From Zhihengliuella sp. ISTPL4 (GTDB taxonomy: Bacteria; Actinomycetota; Actinomycetes; Actinomycetales; Microbacteriaceae), in NCBI RefSeq assembly GCF_002848265.1, contig NZ_CP025422.1, positions 2,138,727 through 2,202,726 of the forward strand: a stretch of 64,000 bases of DNA, in the 5' to 3' direction. Of this stretch, positions 18,115 through 26,520 are shown in pieces. The notes under the pieces are model-generated. The model was not told the DNA's origin and ran no database searches. It worked only from the letters and a program-made list of their open reading frames with translations. Position 1 is the stretch's first letter. Each line of letters begins with the position of its first letter. The position numbers were made by a program, and so were the translations under genes.

Positions 18115-19475
18115 CCGGCCATCATTCCACGAACCAGGGAGAGCGCATTCGCGTACAGCAGGGCCGACGGCAGGGCGAGGGCGACGGCGAGCCATTCGAA
18201 CGCGTCTCCGACCCGCGACCAGACCAGCGACTTCGCGCCCTTCGACACCGGGATGACGACGGCGACCGCGGCCAACCCGACGAGGAACAGCAGGGCCGCA
18301 CCGAGCAGGTGGAAGCCGGTCCCGAGGGCCGCCGCGACCTGGATGCCGGCGACGAGGCAGACCACGGCGGCCGCGGCACGGGGGAACCACCGGAGGAGGC
18401 GCGAGGTGGTGTGCCGCGGCGTGAGCAGCAGGGCGAGCGCGAGGCAGCAGAGCAGGGCGATCCCGCCGGAGACCACGAACGCGTCGTCGGGCCAGGGCCG
18501 CAGGAACGCGACCGGAGCCATCACCGCAGCAACGATGCTCAGCACGGCGGTGCCCGCGATGAGCCGCGCGGAGGAATCGTCGACGACCGCGGTGATGCGC
18601 TCGGGACGCAGCAGCCCGACCGACTCGGGGATGGCTCCGCGCACGGTCCACCGGCTCGTCATGAAGTGCTTGTAGTCGATGAAGTAGCCCTCGGGCAGGT
18701 TGACGAGACTGCTCGGGAGCGCACGCAGGCCCAGCGGCACGAGCCCGAGCGAGAGGGCGGCGGCCTCCGCCTCCCCCCACCGCAGCAGCAGGGCGAGGCC
18801 CCAGACGGCGGCGAGGCCCACGAGCAGCACCGTCGCCGTCCCGGCCGCGGCGCGCATCGGGCGAGCCCTGGCCGTGACGGCGATGATCGCGGTGGTGACA
18901 CCCGCCGCGAGGAACCCGGTGGCGGTCGACAGGTGCGACGCGTCCTCCAGCCCGGCCGGGATGAGGAGAACGCCGGCCGCGAACGACAGCAGCACCGGCG
19001 CGAGCACCCCGAGGATGCCGCGCACTCCCGCCGCGGAGTCTCGTCGCGCCCACGCGACAGCGCCACCGATCGCACCGGCCGCGACGAGGAGGGCGACGAG
19101 AAGCCGGATCAGCGGATCGACGGCGCCCTGGGCGAAGACCGCGACGAGCAGCATCCCGCTCACGGCCAGCAGCCACCACCGTGCCCCGTGGTCGGCGCGC
19201 GTCTGGCCCGTCGCCTTCTCTGCCGGGCGCGCCTGCGGAGCCAAAGCCGTGCGGTCGATGAGTGCGTAGAGGCCGCCGTCGACGAGGTCTTCGCACTCGG
19301 TGTCGCCGGGGATCTCGTATCCCCCGGGGCCGATCGTGACGAACCGGTCCGCGTCAGGGATCCCGCTCAGGGTGAGGGCGTCCTCCAGGGTCTCGTCGAG
19401 CGGGAGGGAGAGGTCGATGCGACGATCTTCGCTCTGGAGGACGATCCGACGCCGCTCTACGATCTCGACTGACAC
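18111..19475 (-). CDS. EccD-like T7SS membrane protein (second copy)
   Basis: A 454-residue protein: an N-terminal ubiquitin-like domain (about 5-80) and about eleven transmembrane helices from residue 98 on, the EccD layout. It is clearly different in sequence from the EccD at 26521. The GTG at 19475 is chosen because TAGGGT lies exactly six bases before it. It heads the operon with the FHA protein and EccC. EccD forms the membrane vestibule of the secretion channel and is present twice per protomer in mycobacterial structures; two different EccD genes suggest a heteromeric version here (inference). Confidence 0.85.
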   Translation of the reverse strand: MSVEIVERRRIVLQSEDRRIDLSLPLDETLEDALTLSGIPDADRFVTIGPGGYEIPGDTECEDLVDGGLYALIDRTALAPQARPAEKATGQTRADHGARWWLLAVSGMLLVAVFAQGAVDPLIRLLVALLVAAGAIGGAVAWARRDSAAGVRGILGVLAPVLLSFAAGVLLIPAGLEDASHLSTATGFLAAGVTTAIIAVTARARPMRAAAGTATVLLVGLAAVWGLALLLRWGEAEAAALSLGLVPLGLRALPSSLVNLPEGYFIDYKHFMTSRWTVRGAIPESVGLLRPERITAVVDDSSARLIAGTAVLSIVAAVMAPVAFLRPWPDDAFVVSGGIALLCCLALALLLTPRHTTSRLLRWFPRAAAAVVCLVAGIQVAAALGTGFHLLGAALLFLVGLAAVAVVIPVSKGAKSLVWSRVGDAFEWLAVALALPSALLYANALSLVRGMMAG

Positions 19476-19481
19476 ACCTGC

Positions 19482-19487
19482 ACCCTA
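19482..19487 (-). promoter_or_regulatory. -10 hexamer TAGGGT, leaderless start of the EccD-like/EccC operon
   Basis: TAGGGT on the minus strand, six bases, then the GTG at 19475. No Shine-Dalgarno sequence is seen, so the long EccD-FHA-EccC operon appears to begin on a leaderless message. Confidence 0.6.
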
Positions 19488-19536
19488 TCCACTGCGCGAC
19501 GCTCCCGCCGCGCGGCGCCGCGGGCTCTGCGCGGGG

Positions 19537-19584
19537 TCACGATGTGCACCCCACGGCGGCGGCACATTCGCGACGGCGCTTCAC
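19537..19584 (-). CDS. Possible 15-residue leader peptide
   Basis: GTG at 19584 with GGGGAGGAA just upstream, encoding MKRRRECAAAVGCTS and a TGA stop. It overlaps the preceding small frame by GTGA. Two Cys and three consecutive Arg are notable. It lies in the 213-base gap between the lipoprotein gene and the EccD-like gene, about 50 bases before the putative leaderless start. Nothing but the ribosome site and coupling supports translation. Confidence 0.2.
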   Translation of the reverse strand: MKRRRECAAAVGCTS

Positions 19585-19637
19585 CGTTCCTCCCCTGCCT
19601 CCATCGCCCGGAGACAATGCTCTTCCTCTGCCTCCAT
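19581..19637 (-). CDS. Possible 18-residue small ORF
   Basis: ATG at 19637 preceded by GGAGGGGG, encoding MEAEEEHCLRAMEAGEER. The first and second halves repeat (ATGGAGGCAG twice). Its stop overlaps the start of the next small frame. It may be a genuine small protein, the remnant of a gene, or chance. Confidence 0.2.
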   Translation of the reverse strand: MEAEEEHCLRAMEAGEER

Positions 19638-19688
19638 GTTCCCCCTCCGTTCGCTCGCTTCGGACTGTGACCGGCAGCGCTTACCGTG

Positions 19689-20537
19689 CTATCCACACAT
19701 GATCAGTGCGCTGAGCGTACCGGTTCCTGCCTCCGCCGCATCGGGCGATAGCGTTCCCCCGGTCTGGCCCTCCCAGAACTGCACATCACCGCGGATTCCC
19801 TTCAGCCAGTATGAGCCGTTGCTTTCAGCCACGACGTCTGCGCCATCCGCACGGAACTCGGTCGTCCCTGCGTCGTCGGACACGGTCATTCGCACGCGCC
19901 CGGAGTCGTCGAAGGAGAGGGTGCCAGGGTACGGCTCGACGCCCGTCGCGGTCACGCCCCCCGCGCACGAGACAGCGGTGGGCACGAAGACCGAGGTATG
20001 GACGACGCCGCCGGCCGTGAACCGCACGCTCACGCCCTCCGCGGGCGGCGTTCCGGAGGCTCCCTGGTCGGGAGTCGGCAGAACGACCGGTCCCTCGCAT
20101 GCGACCGTACCCGACAATCTCGCGGGGTATCGCGCGGCATCATCGGCTGTGACGTTCACATCGTCACCAGGTGCCCATCCCTCGACGAGAGACACTTCGC
20201 CGTCGGATTCCCCGATGCTGAGCACGGTCCCCGACGCGCTCAGGTCGAGTTCCGTGCCTTCGAAGAGCACCAGGCCCTCATCGCTTCCGGCGCCGACCGA
20301 TCCCCGGCGGTCACTGTCGAGCCGGACCGAGAAGCGTCCCTGCGGATCGTTCGAGATCGCGAGTCCGTGCGCACTCCCCGCGTCGCAGGTGACCTGATCA
20401 GGACTGAGAGTCAGCGTGCGCTCGTCGCCGCCCACCTCATACGTGACGACGAGTTCCGTCGCAGCGCTGGAAGCGCACGCAGTGAGCGTCAGCGCCACAG
20501 ACACCAGAGCCAAGGTGAGCGCCGTCACCCGCCGCAT
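19689..20537 (-). CDS. Lipoprotein of the T7SS substrate operon
   Basis: A 282-residue lipoprotein: MRRVTALTLALVSVALTLTAC gives a short signal with lipobox LTAC. The ATG at 20537 is used because it overlaps the upstream stop (TGATG). The mature part appears to contain two related beta-rich modules: each has a conserved Cys (VTCDAG and VSCAGG), a phrase like SNDPQGRFSVRL or SFDDSGRVRMTV, and a Cys near its end (VACEG and IMCG). It is the last gene of the operon that begins with the EsxAB-like pair. A secretion accessory or immunity role is possible; the family was not recognised. Confidence 0.65.
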   Translation of the reverse strand: MRRVTALTLALVSVALTLTACASSAATELVVTYEVGGDERTLTLSPDQVTCDAGSAHGLAISNDPQGRFSVRLDSDRRGSVGAGSDEGLVLFEGTELDLSASGTVLSIGESDGEVSLVEGWAPGDDVNVTADDAARYPARLSGTVACEGPVVLPTPDQGASGTPPAEGVSVRFTAGGVVHTSVFVPTAVSCAGGVTATGVEPYPGTLSFDDSGRVRMTVSDDAGTTEFRADGADVVAESNGSYWLKGIRGDVQFWEGQTGGTLSPDAAEAGTGTLSALIMCG

Positions 20538-20824
20538 CACCGGTGCCACGCGCCAGCTCGGCGGCGATCGAACTCGTCCACCCGTTCGACCGCCTGACCC
20601 GCGAGGCGGCTCGCCTCACGTCCGATGAGTCGCAGCCGTTCCACCGATGCGGTCCAGTCGCGCACCGCGACGGACATCGCTTCGCGGGCCTCACCGTCCC
20701 ACCGCGATTCGAGCACGGCGGTCTCGTCCTGGAGCGCCTGGAGGAGACGAGCGATCTCGTCGATCCCCCCGACGACGCCCGCGAGCGCGCCCCTGGCCAT
20801 CGAGGTCTTCAGCCCGATCGTCAC
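20537..20824 (-). CDS. WXG100 family protein
   Basis: A 95-residue two-helix protein with the WXG turn RWDGEA (W42-G44) at the centre, the classic ESAT-6-like size and layout. It is probably secreted as a dimer, or serves as a partner for the larger substrates encoded upstream. The C-terminal helix lacks an obvious YxxxD/E export signal. It overlaps the 107-residue gene upstream and the lipoprotein gene downstream. Confidence 0.75.
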   Translation of the reverse strand: MTIGLKTSMARGALAGVVGGIDEIARLLQALQDETAVLESRWDGEAREAMSVAVRDWTASVERLRLIGREASRLAGQAVERVDEFDRRRAGAWHR

Positions 20825-21144
20825 TGCTTCTCCTCGTTCGTCTCCAACAACTCCCGCAGCTCCTGCGGCATCACCGCGGGAGGAGCGGGAAGCACTCCGG
20901 CGGAGAGCAACGTCGAAAGCGGAGCGCGTCCGTCCAGTATGCCGCCCAGAACAGCGCGGAGATGCGGATCATCGCTGGCGGCACGCACTTCGCGCATCTG
21001 CTTCGTCAGTTGCAGAAGCACCGGTGCGCTGGCAGCGACCGTCGGGAGCGCGAACGGTGCCCGCTCCCCGCCCACACGCCCTGCGAACGCCGCGATCGGG
21101 TCGAGCGACTCCGCGCCGCCGTCTGCTGCACCGTCCACCCTCAT
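20821..21144 (-). CDS. Small protein of the T7SS substrate operon
   Basis: A 107-residue protein with no signal peptide or membrane segment. A Pro-rich tail (AGVLPAPPAVMPQELREL) follows helical segments. No family was recognised. Four-base overlaps with both neighbours show it is part of the operon and likely made together with the double-WXG protein and the WXG100 protein. It may be a small chaperone or partner. Confidence 0.5.
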   Translation of the reverse strand: MRVDGAADGGAESLDPIAAFAGRVGGERAPFALPTVAASAPVLLQLTKQMREVRAASDDPHLRAVLGGILDGRAPLSTLLSAGVLPAPPAVMPQELRELLETNEEKQ

Positions 21145-22250
21145 GAGGTCTGCTCCATCGTCGGCACGGGCATCGTCGCGGCGAAGTTCGAGAGATCGCC
21201 GGACAGATTGCCGAGGGCTTCGAGTATCGAGTACAGGTCCGAGATGTCTTGCAGGATGTCATTGACGTCCGCGAGCTTCTTGAAAGCCCACAGCAGCGAG
21301 ACACCGGCGGTGCCGTAGCCGATGAGGCCGCCGCCGCCGCTCCAGACGGTGCCGGTGCCGAAAGCCGCGCCGGCAGCCGCGACGAGGATCGCGTCATAGA
21401 GCCCGTAGATCGCGCCGGCGATCTGCTCAGCGGATTGGATCACGCCGGTGCAGTAGTCGGAGAAGACCGTACCCGCGTCAGCGAGGGCGTGCTGCGCATC
21501 GGAGAGCGCGTTCAGCAGGTCAGCGAGGTAGGCCTGTGCACTGTTGGACGCGTAACCCTGCCATTGGATGCCGGCGTAGGCCGCGGCGCTGGACAGGTGT
21601 CCCCGCATGTCGTCCACGAGTGACGCCAGACCGTTGATCGTGTCGGCGAACTGCCGGATGTCGCCCCAGCGGCCGCCGTAGGTCTCCAGCACGCGTTGCG
21701 GCAGTGTCCGCGCACCCAACCAGCCCAGCACCGTGTCGATCCATTCGCTCGGGCTGAGAAGATCCCCCGGGACGAGATTGGTGCTGAGTTGGTTCAGCTC
21801 GTCATGGGTGCCGAGGTCGCAGAAGAAGGCGGCTCCCCCTGTCGGCGGCCCCCATACGGGCAGGGAGTCGTCAGTACGGTCGTAGCTGGGGGCGATCTCC
21901 GGCCGCCCCGAAGGCGACTGAGCGTTGTCGTTGTAGACGTCAGGGTCGGTCGCGTCGATGAGCGCGGCCTGCTCCGTGTCGATGCCCTCGCCCTCGTCGG
22001 CCACAGCGATGAGCTCGGTGGCCACACCGTCCAGCACCTGCTCGAGGTGATCGAACCAGTCGACCAACGATGACCGGATGTCGATCGCGGCGCCGGCGAC
22101 ACGCGTGTATGCGTCGAAACTCCCGTCGTCCGTGATCGTTCGGTCTTCCAACCACGCCCGCGCGCTGGCTGCCTGGTCCGCGTACTGCGTGAACGCTCCC
22201 GCCTGTTCCCGCAGCCCGGCCGCGTTCAGCCAGAAATCCGTGTCACTCAC
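21141..22250 (-). CDS. Large WXG-type T7SS substrate
   Basis: A 369-residue protein. The GTG at 22250 is preferred over an ATG-like start seven codons upstream because GGAGGGGG lies six bases before it. The N-terminal part (to about 110) is a long helical, WXG-like region (DFWLNAAGLREQAGAF). An approximately 60-residue spacer follows, then a second module with a clear WXG turn IQWQGYASNSAQAYL (W230-G232). The end contains a Gly/Ala-rich hydrophobic stretch (LVAAAGAAFGTGTVWSGGGG). There is no signal peptide. It is likely exported by the adjacent T7SS; whether it is toxic or structural cannot be told. Confidence 0.65.
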   Translation of the reverse strand: MSDTDFWLNAAGLREQAGAFTQYADQAASARAWLEDRTITDDGSFDAYTRVAGAAIDIRSSLVDWFDHLEQVLDGVATELIAVADEGEGIDTEQAALIDATDPDVYNDNAQSPSGRPEIAPSYDRTDDSLPVWGPPTGGAAFFCDLGTHDELNQLSTNLVPGDLLSPSEWIDTVLGWLGARTLPQRVLETYGGRWGDIRQFADTINGLASLVDDMRGHLSSAAAYAGIQWQGYASNSAQAYLADLLNALSDAQHALADAGTVFSDYCTGVIQSAEQIAGAIYGLYDAILVAAAGAAFGTGTVWSGGGGLIGYGTAGVSLLWAFKKLADVNDILQDISDLYSILEALGNLSGDLSNFAATMPVPTMEQTS

Positions 22251-22301
22251 GACGCCCCCTCCGTCCTTCACCGTCCCCCGGACAGACCCTGCCGATCGCT
22301 C

Positions 22302-23699
22302 TCAGTTGGCAGGCTCGTCGCGGGATCCGGCGCGTGCTCCCTTGGCGCGGGGGCCGGCTTCCTCGTCGTCCTCCAGCTTCGGGGCGATGGGACCGCCGAG
22401 GCCCGAACGCTTCCCCTTCTCCTCCTCGTCGGCGCCACCGGCGCCGCCCATCATGCCCATGCCGGGTCGGCCACCGGCACCTGCCGCGCCGGAGGACCCG
22501 GTGCCCGAGGCACCCGCCCCGCCGACGCCGCCGGCACCGGCCATGCCGCCAGGGCCGCCCGCACCACCGACGCCGCCGACGCCCCCGACCGCGGAATTGC
22601 CGAGCAGACCGCCACCGGCCTTGAGTCCGGCACCGGCACCCGGGCCCAGGCCCGCACCGCCGAGTCCGCCCATGCTGCCGAAGCCGGCGATCTTCGAGCT
22701 CGCTGCGATCGCCGCCGCGCCGGCGCCACCGCCCACGATGCCACCGAGGCCGCCGCCGCCCGCACCGCCGCCGGGGACATAGCCCCCGGGACCGGTCGGG
22801 TATCCGCCGCCCGTCCCGCCGCCGCTGCCCGTGCCGCCAGGGCCGCCGGGAAGCAGACCACCGCCGGGAGAGTCGATCGAAGGGTCCTTCCCGCCGGGGA
22901 GCCCGGGGCCTTCGCCTCCCGGCACCACCGGGTCCCATCCGATCCCCGGTCCGCTCGGATTCGTCGGGGGAGTGGGGAAGGTGGGGTGCACGGGAGAGGT
23001 CGGGACGGGCGGCTGATAGGTGCCGATGCCACCGCTAGGCGGCGGAGTACCGCCGACACCGGGGGCGGAGCCGGAGGGCACGCCGCCGATTCCCGGGGAA
23101 CCGATCCTCGGGGCATCGATCTCGGGGCCACCCGTGGGCCCGTCGTCGATCTTCTCGTCGGAGGACTCGATGAAGCCGACGCCCGAGAGCTCTTTGGACG
23201 CGGCGTTCAACTCCCTCGTAGGGCTGGCCAGAGACCTTTCGACGGCCTCGACGATCTTCCGTGCCGCCTCCTCGCGCTGGTTTCCCAGGAAGTCTCCGAT
23301 CGCGTCCAAGGCCTTGTCGGCGGCGAGCGGTCCCAGCAGGGGGTGGACCACGACGGAGGCCCCCTTCGCAGCGTTCGCCCAGAACGGGTCGACTGCGGCT
23401 GACGGAAGCTCCGCTGAGACCAGGTCGCGCCGCTTTTTGTTGCCCTCGCCGACAGCCGAATCGATCGCGGTCACGATTTTCTGGATCCGGGCGAACTTCT
23501 TCCGGATCTCATCGACAGCTGCAGTGGCCGCGTCCGCCGAGCTCCCCGTCCAGAACTCCGACATTCGTGCCTTCGCGAGGGCACTATCCAGGGAGTCCAG
23601 CGCGTTGATCAGCGCCGCCGTCTTCGGGATGATCGAATCCGACAGCGCACGGATGCGGTTCAGCTCCGCTTCGTACCCGCCGCTCTGGTTACCGGTCAT
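22302..23699 (-). CDS. WXG-headed Gly/Pro-rich T7SS substrate
   Basis: A 465-residue protein. Residues 1-100 form a WXG100-like helical pair with EFWTGSSADA (W50-G52); more helix runs to about 175. The rest is a low-complexity, Gly/Pro-rich tail (SPGIGGVPSGSAPGVGG, then glycine-dense repeats) closing with a charged segment (EEEKGKRSGLGG). The plan recalls mycobacterial PE/PPE and EspI-type secreted proteins. It has no signal peptide, so T7SS export is the likely route. It overlaps the mycosin gene by 11 bases, suggesting the protease acts on it or on a co-secreted neighbour. Confidence 0.7.
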   Translation of the reverse strand: MTGNQSGGYEAELNRIRALSDSIIPKTAALINALDSLDSALAKARMSEFWTGSSADAATAAVDEIRKKFARIQKIVTAIDSAVGEGNKKRRDLVSAELPSAAVDPFWANAAKGASVVVHPLLGPLAADKALDAIGDFLGNQREEAARKIVEAVERSLASPTRELNAASKELSGVGFIESSDEKIDDGPTGGPEIDAPRIGSPGIGGVPSGSAPGVGGTPPPSGGIGTYQPPVPTSPVHPTFPTPPTNPSGPGIGWDPVVPGGEGPGLPGGKDPSIDSPGGGLLPGGPGGTGSGGGTGGGYPTGPGGYVPGGGAGGGGLGGIVGGGAGAAAIAASSKIAGFGSMGGLGGAGLGPGAGAGLKAGGGLLGNSAVGGVGGVGGAGGPGGMAGAGGVGGAGASGTGSSGAAGAGGRPGMGMMGGAGGADEEEKGKRSGLGGPIAPKLEDDEEAGPRAKGARAGSRDEPAN

Positions 23700-25026
23700 G
23701 ATTTCCCCCTTGGTCGGTGGTCTGTCGTCGTGCGGATCGTGTCAAGACGATCGCGAGAATGATGCCGCCCACAATCAGCACAGCGACGACGATCCCGCCG
23801 ATCACCCACGGCATCGCCGATACCTCGGATGGTTGCTGAGCCTCGCCGGGCGCGGAAGAAGGCTGTGGGCTCGCTGTCGCCTTCTCGTTTTCGTTTGCCG
23901 CCTTGACCTCGTTCACCATCGCGAGAGACGGTGAGGCGTTCGGGTCCTCCGTGTCGAAGATCGGATTCTCATCCGGGTACTTCGCCGGATCGACCGCCAG
24001 CATCCCCGTGAGAGACGCAGCACCGTATCCCGTGCCGGAGTTCCACTCGGGCTCGTGCTCGCCCTTCGTGCCCGTGTTGTGGATGAGGCTTTGAATCAGC
24101 TGCCCCGCCGTAGCCTCCGGATACTTTTGCTTCACGACCGCCAGCATCCCCGCCACGATGGGCGTCGCGTACGACGTCCCCGATCCGAGCGACTGCGCCT
24201 CCCACGAATCCGACGCGCCCTGCAACAACAGACCGATGCCCGGTCCTGCCGTGACGACGTAGTCGCTCACGTTGGGCTTTCCGTACTGCCCGTTCTGGAT
24301 CTTGCCGTCCTCGCCGAACGCCTGCACAGCGACCACACCGTTCAACGCCGCCGGCAACACGTCGATGCCATCGTCGTTGCCCATGCCGGCGACAACCACC
24401 ACGTCGTTGGCGTACGCCTCCGCGATGCCCTTCGAAGCGTCGGTACCGAACGAGGAAATGGAGATGATGTCCGCCCCATCCGCCACCGCATCCGAGATCG
24501 CGTGATCCAGCCCTTCCCGACCGTCTTCGTCGAAACTGGTGCCGTCCTCCTGGAGACACTCGGCATCTTCGCCGCGTTCGTTCACCACGCCGTCAAGGAC
24601 TGGCGCGGTGTAGAACAGCAACTCCACCCCGGGCGCGACGCCCTTCACCGGGGCACCCCCGGGCGGCGCCTCCCCCGTTCCCACGATCATCGACGCCACT
24701 CTCGTCGCATGAGACGCGGCGACGTAATCGGTCGACATCGCCGGATACGGCCTTCCTGAGGGGTCCAGACAGTACGACGGCTCCCGGACTGTCACGTCGG
24801 CGCCGCGAAGACCGACCACATCGGGGTTGATCTGACTGTCGATCACGGCCACCTTCACCCCGGATCCATCGAAACCCGCATCGTGAGCCGCCTGGATGTC
24901 GCCCCGATCAAACCACCACAGACCGGATTCCGCCGTTCCAGCGGCAGCAGCCGACGGCGCCAGGAAAGCCAACGCAAGCCCAGCTATACCGACAGTCGCG
25001 GCGAACCCGCGGTACACGCGCCGCAT
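23689..25026 (-). CDS. Second mycosin-type subtilisin protease
   Basis: A 445-residue S8 serine protease: signal peptide (1-29), catalytic Asp63 (VAVIDSQ), His106 (AASHATRVASMIVG), oxyanion Asn in AGMGNDDG and Ser285 (GTSYATPIVAGM). A Pro/Ser/Glu-rich linker follows and then a C-terminal transmembrane helix (VIGGIVVAVLIVGGIILAIVL), so the protease faces the outside of the membrane. This is the mycosin layout. The triad is intact. Extra Cys (SYCLDP, DAECLQ) could form a disulfide. It is embedded among secreted substrates, unlike the canonical MycP at 29214, and may be dedicated to them. Confidence 0.88.
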   Translation of the reverse strand: MRRVYRGFAATVGIAGLALAFLAPSAAAAGTAESGLWWFDRGDIQAAHDAGFDGSGVKVAVIDSQINPDVVGLRGADVTVREPSYCLDPSGRPYPAMSTDYVAASHATRVASMIVGTGEAPPGGAPVKGVAPGVELLFYTAPVLDGVVNERGEDAECLQEDGTSFDEDGREGLDHAISDAVADGADIISISSFGTDASKGIAEAYANDVVVVAGMGNDDGIDVLPAALNGVVAVQAFGEDGKIQNGQYGKPNVSDYVVTAGPGIGLLLQGASDSWEAQSLGSGTSYATPIVAGMLAVVKQKYPEATAGQLIQSLIHNTGTKGEHEPEWNSGTGYGAASLTGMLAVDPAKYPDENPIFDTEDPNASPSLAMVNEVKAANENEKATASPQPSSAPGEAQQPSEVSAMPWVIGGIVVAVLIVGGIILAIVLTRSARRQTTDQGGNHDR

Positions 25027-25433
25027 CAGTAATCGGCGTCCTGGGGCTCGGTGGAGGAATCGCTAGCGTCGACCTTCACGCCGTCGCTCAACCCGCCGTC
25101 GACCGGAGACGACGAGGCCGCCTGCTCGACCGCGGAGTCCAGCAGGGACACGATGAGCTTCGTCTCATCCGCGAGTGCGGCATCCTGCTCGGCCAATTGG
25201 AGGACAGCAGCCCGGATGGCGTCATGCGTATTCTGCAGATTTTCGAGGGCCCGCTCGGTCGCAGCTCCCATCTCTCTAGCGGCGTCCGAGACGGCCTGAT
25301 GGAATTCACGCGTCGTGTTCGACACGTCGCCTTCGGCGACAGCCACCTCTGCAGGACTCGGGAACTCCTGCAGCTCGCGCAGAAGCCGCTTCAGCTCGGC
25401 GAACACTCCATCGAAGTCGACTGCGATACTCAT
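25026..25433 (-). CDS. WXG-like helical protein
   Basis: A 135-residue helical protein (ELKRLLRELQEFPSPAEVAV, then a long amphipathic region) with an acidic, Ser-rich tail. There is no WXG motif and no signal peptide. The stop overlaps the mycosin start (TGATG). Size and position suggest a T7SS substrate or partner. No family was recognised. Confidence 0.55.
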   Translation of the reverse strand: MSIAVDFDGVFAELKRLLRELQEFPSPAEVAVAEGDVSNTTREFHQAVSDAAREMGAATERALENLQNTHDAIRAAVLQLAEQDAALADETKLIVSLLDSAVEQAASSSPVDGGLSDGVKVDASDSSTEPQDADY

Positions 25434-25513
25434 CGACGCCCCCTCTTCTTTCCTCCGGCGATCCCGTCACGCCTGCTGTACCGTCCGGTGGCTCACCGAA
25501 AAGCACAGCAGAC

Positions 25514-25551
25514 GGCGCGGGCCCGACGCATCTCTGCGCCAGACCCGCGCC
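25514..25551 (-). terminator. Hairpin just after the EsxA-like gene
   Basis: An inverted repeat GGCGCGGG / CCCGCGCC (25514-25521 and 25544-25551) encloses a smaller CGCA / TGCG stem. It starts six bases beyond the stop of the WXG100 gene, with no U tract. It could be a partial terminator or an RNA-stabilising stem that raises the amount of the Esx pair over downstream genes. Confidence 0.5.
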
Positions 25552-25557
25552 CCAGGT

Positions 25558-25848
25558 TCACGCGCCGAAGCGCCCCGCAGCCGACTTGTCGGTCTGCACG
25601 TACTGACCCGAGATCTCCTCGGTCTTCCCGGCGATCTGCGTGAGCAGCTGCTGCATCTCGCTCAGCGAGCGGTTCCACTTGGCCTGCGCCTGGTCGTAGG
25701 CCTGCTGCGCGGCACCATCCCACGCCGCACGCAGCTTGCTGACCTCGGACTCGAGGCGGTCCAGCTCGGAACGAATACCCTGCGACCCACTGCGGATCTG
25801 CGCCGCGAGAGCGTTGACCTGCTCCGGGCGAACGGACATCGACTGCAT
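25558..25848 (-). CDS. WXG100 family protein (EsxA/EsxB-like)
   Basis: A 96-residue ESAT-6-type protein with the turn AWDGAA (W43-G45) and a C-terminal helix. Two ATGs are adjacent (25851 and 25848); the second has the better spacing to AAGGAG (six bases). Together with the 104-residue WXG protein just upstream it should form the secreted heterodimer that marks T7SS loci. It is followed by a hairpin, consistent with high expression of the pair. Confidence 0.88.
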   Translation of the reverse strand: MQSMSVRPEQVNALAAQIRSGSQGIRSELDRLESEVSKLRAAWDGAAQQAYDQAQAKWNRSLSEMQQLLTQIAGKTEEISGQYVQTDKSAAGRFGA

Positions 25849-25880
25849 CATGTTCTCCTTGAAATCTCTGCGGTCTGCGC

Positions 25881-26195
25881 TCAGGCGCCCATCATCGAGC
25901 CGAGGCCCGCGATGGTCTGCTGATGAGCTTCTTCGGTCGCGGCCTGGTCGCGCTCGGTGCCGGCGAGGGCATCCTCGAGCGTCACGAGGACCTCGTTGAG
26001 CTGACGAGCCTGCTCGTCCCACCGCGACATCAGCGTGGTGAACGATGCGGCGGCCGCACCCGTCCAGAACCCGCGCAGCTGCTCGATCTCACCGCGGACC
26101 TTCTTGGTCTGCTGGTCGATCCCGGACTTCGTCTCCCGCACGGCCTGGGCTCCGCGACGCAGAGCCCCCTCTTCTGCGGAGATGACATCAGCCAT
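25881..26195 (-). CDS. WXG100 family protein (EsxB/EsxA-like partner)
   Basis: A 104-residue two-helix protein with FWTGAAAASF at the turn (W44-G46). GGAGGGAG precedes the ATG. It is the first gene of the minus-strand substrate operon and is separated by 32 bases from the second WXG100 gene. As in other T7SS loci the pair is expected to fold as a heterodimer and be exported by EccC. A degenerate secretion signal may lie in the C-terminal tail (RDQAATEEAHQQ). Confidence 0.88.
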   Translation of the reverse strand: MADVISAEEGALRRGAQAVRETKSGIDQQTKKVRGEIEQLRGFWTGAAAASFTTLMSRWDEQARQLNEVLVTLEDALAGTERDQAATEEAHQQTIAGLGSMMGA

Positions 26196-26520
26196 TACTC
26201 ACTCCCTCCGGTCCCCATGAGGACACACGCGGGGGAGCGCCTTCCCGAACCGGGATGACTTCGAAACAACCCCCGACCAATCTGTTTCCGCACATAGGCT
26301 AAGGCAAGGCGGCGCCCATTTCCAACGGCCTGGACAGATCCGTATCAGAATTCCTCCGTTCGATCGATGTCTGACGTGGACCACTGACCGAACCTCCTCC
26401 CCGGTGGCGCGCGCGCTTGCAGCAGATAGGATCTGGCCTGTCAACTAGAGTGAGTCCGGGCCGGACCCCCGCAATGCCTGCGGCGGGAGAGCATCGCACA
26501 CGTGGGGGGACACCACCGAT
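26196..26520 (+). other. Divergent intergenic region of the T7SS locus
   Basis: These 325 bases separate the EsxAB-like operon (minus) from eccD-eccB-mycP (plus). No gene is seen. Composition is clearly less GC-rich than the flanks. It holds the candidate esx promoter (26296-26325), an isolated plus-strand TAGAGT at 26446-26451 and the GGGGGGA ribosome site before eccD. This is the most likely place for a regulator of the whole system to bind. Confidence 0.5.
26296..26325 (-). promoter_or_regulatory. Candidate promoter of the EsxAB-like operon
   Basis: On the minus strand TTGGAA (26320-26325) and TAGCCT (26296-26301) are separated by 18 bases, about 95 bases upstream of the first WXG100 start. 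Confidence 0.35.

Noticed and set aside
26417..26451. Plus-strand eccD promoter TTGCAG with TAGAGT
   Set aside because: The 23-base spacing is too long for a normal promoter; only the region as a whole is noted.
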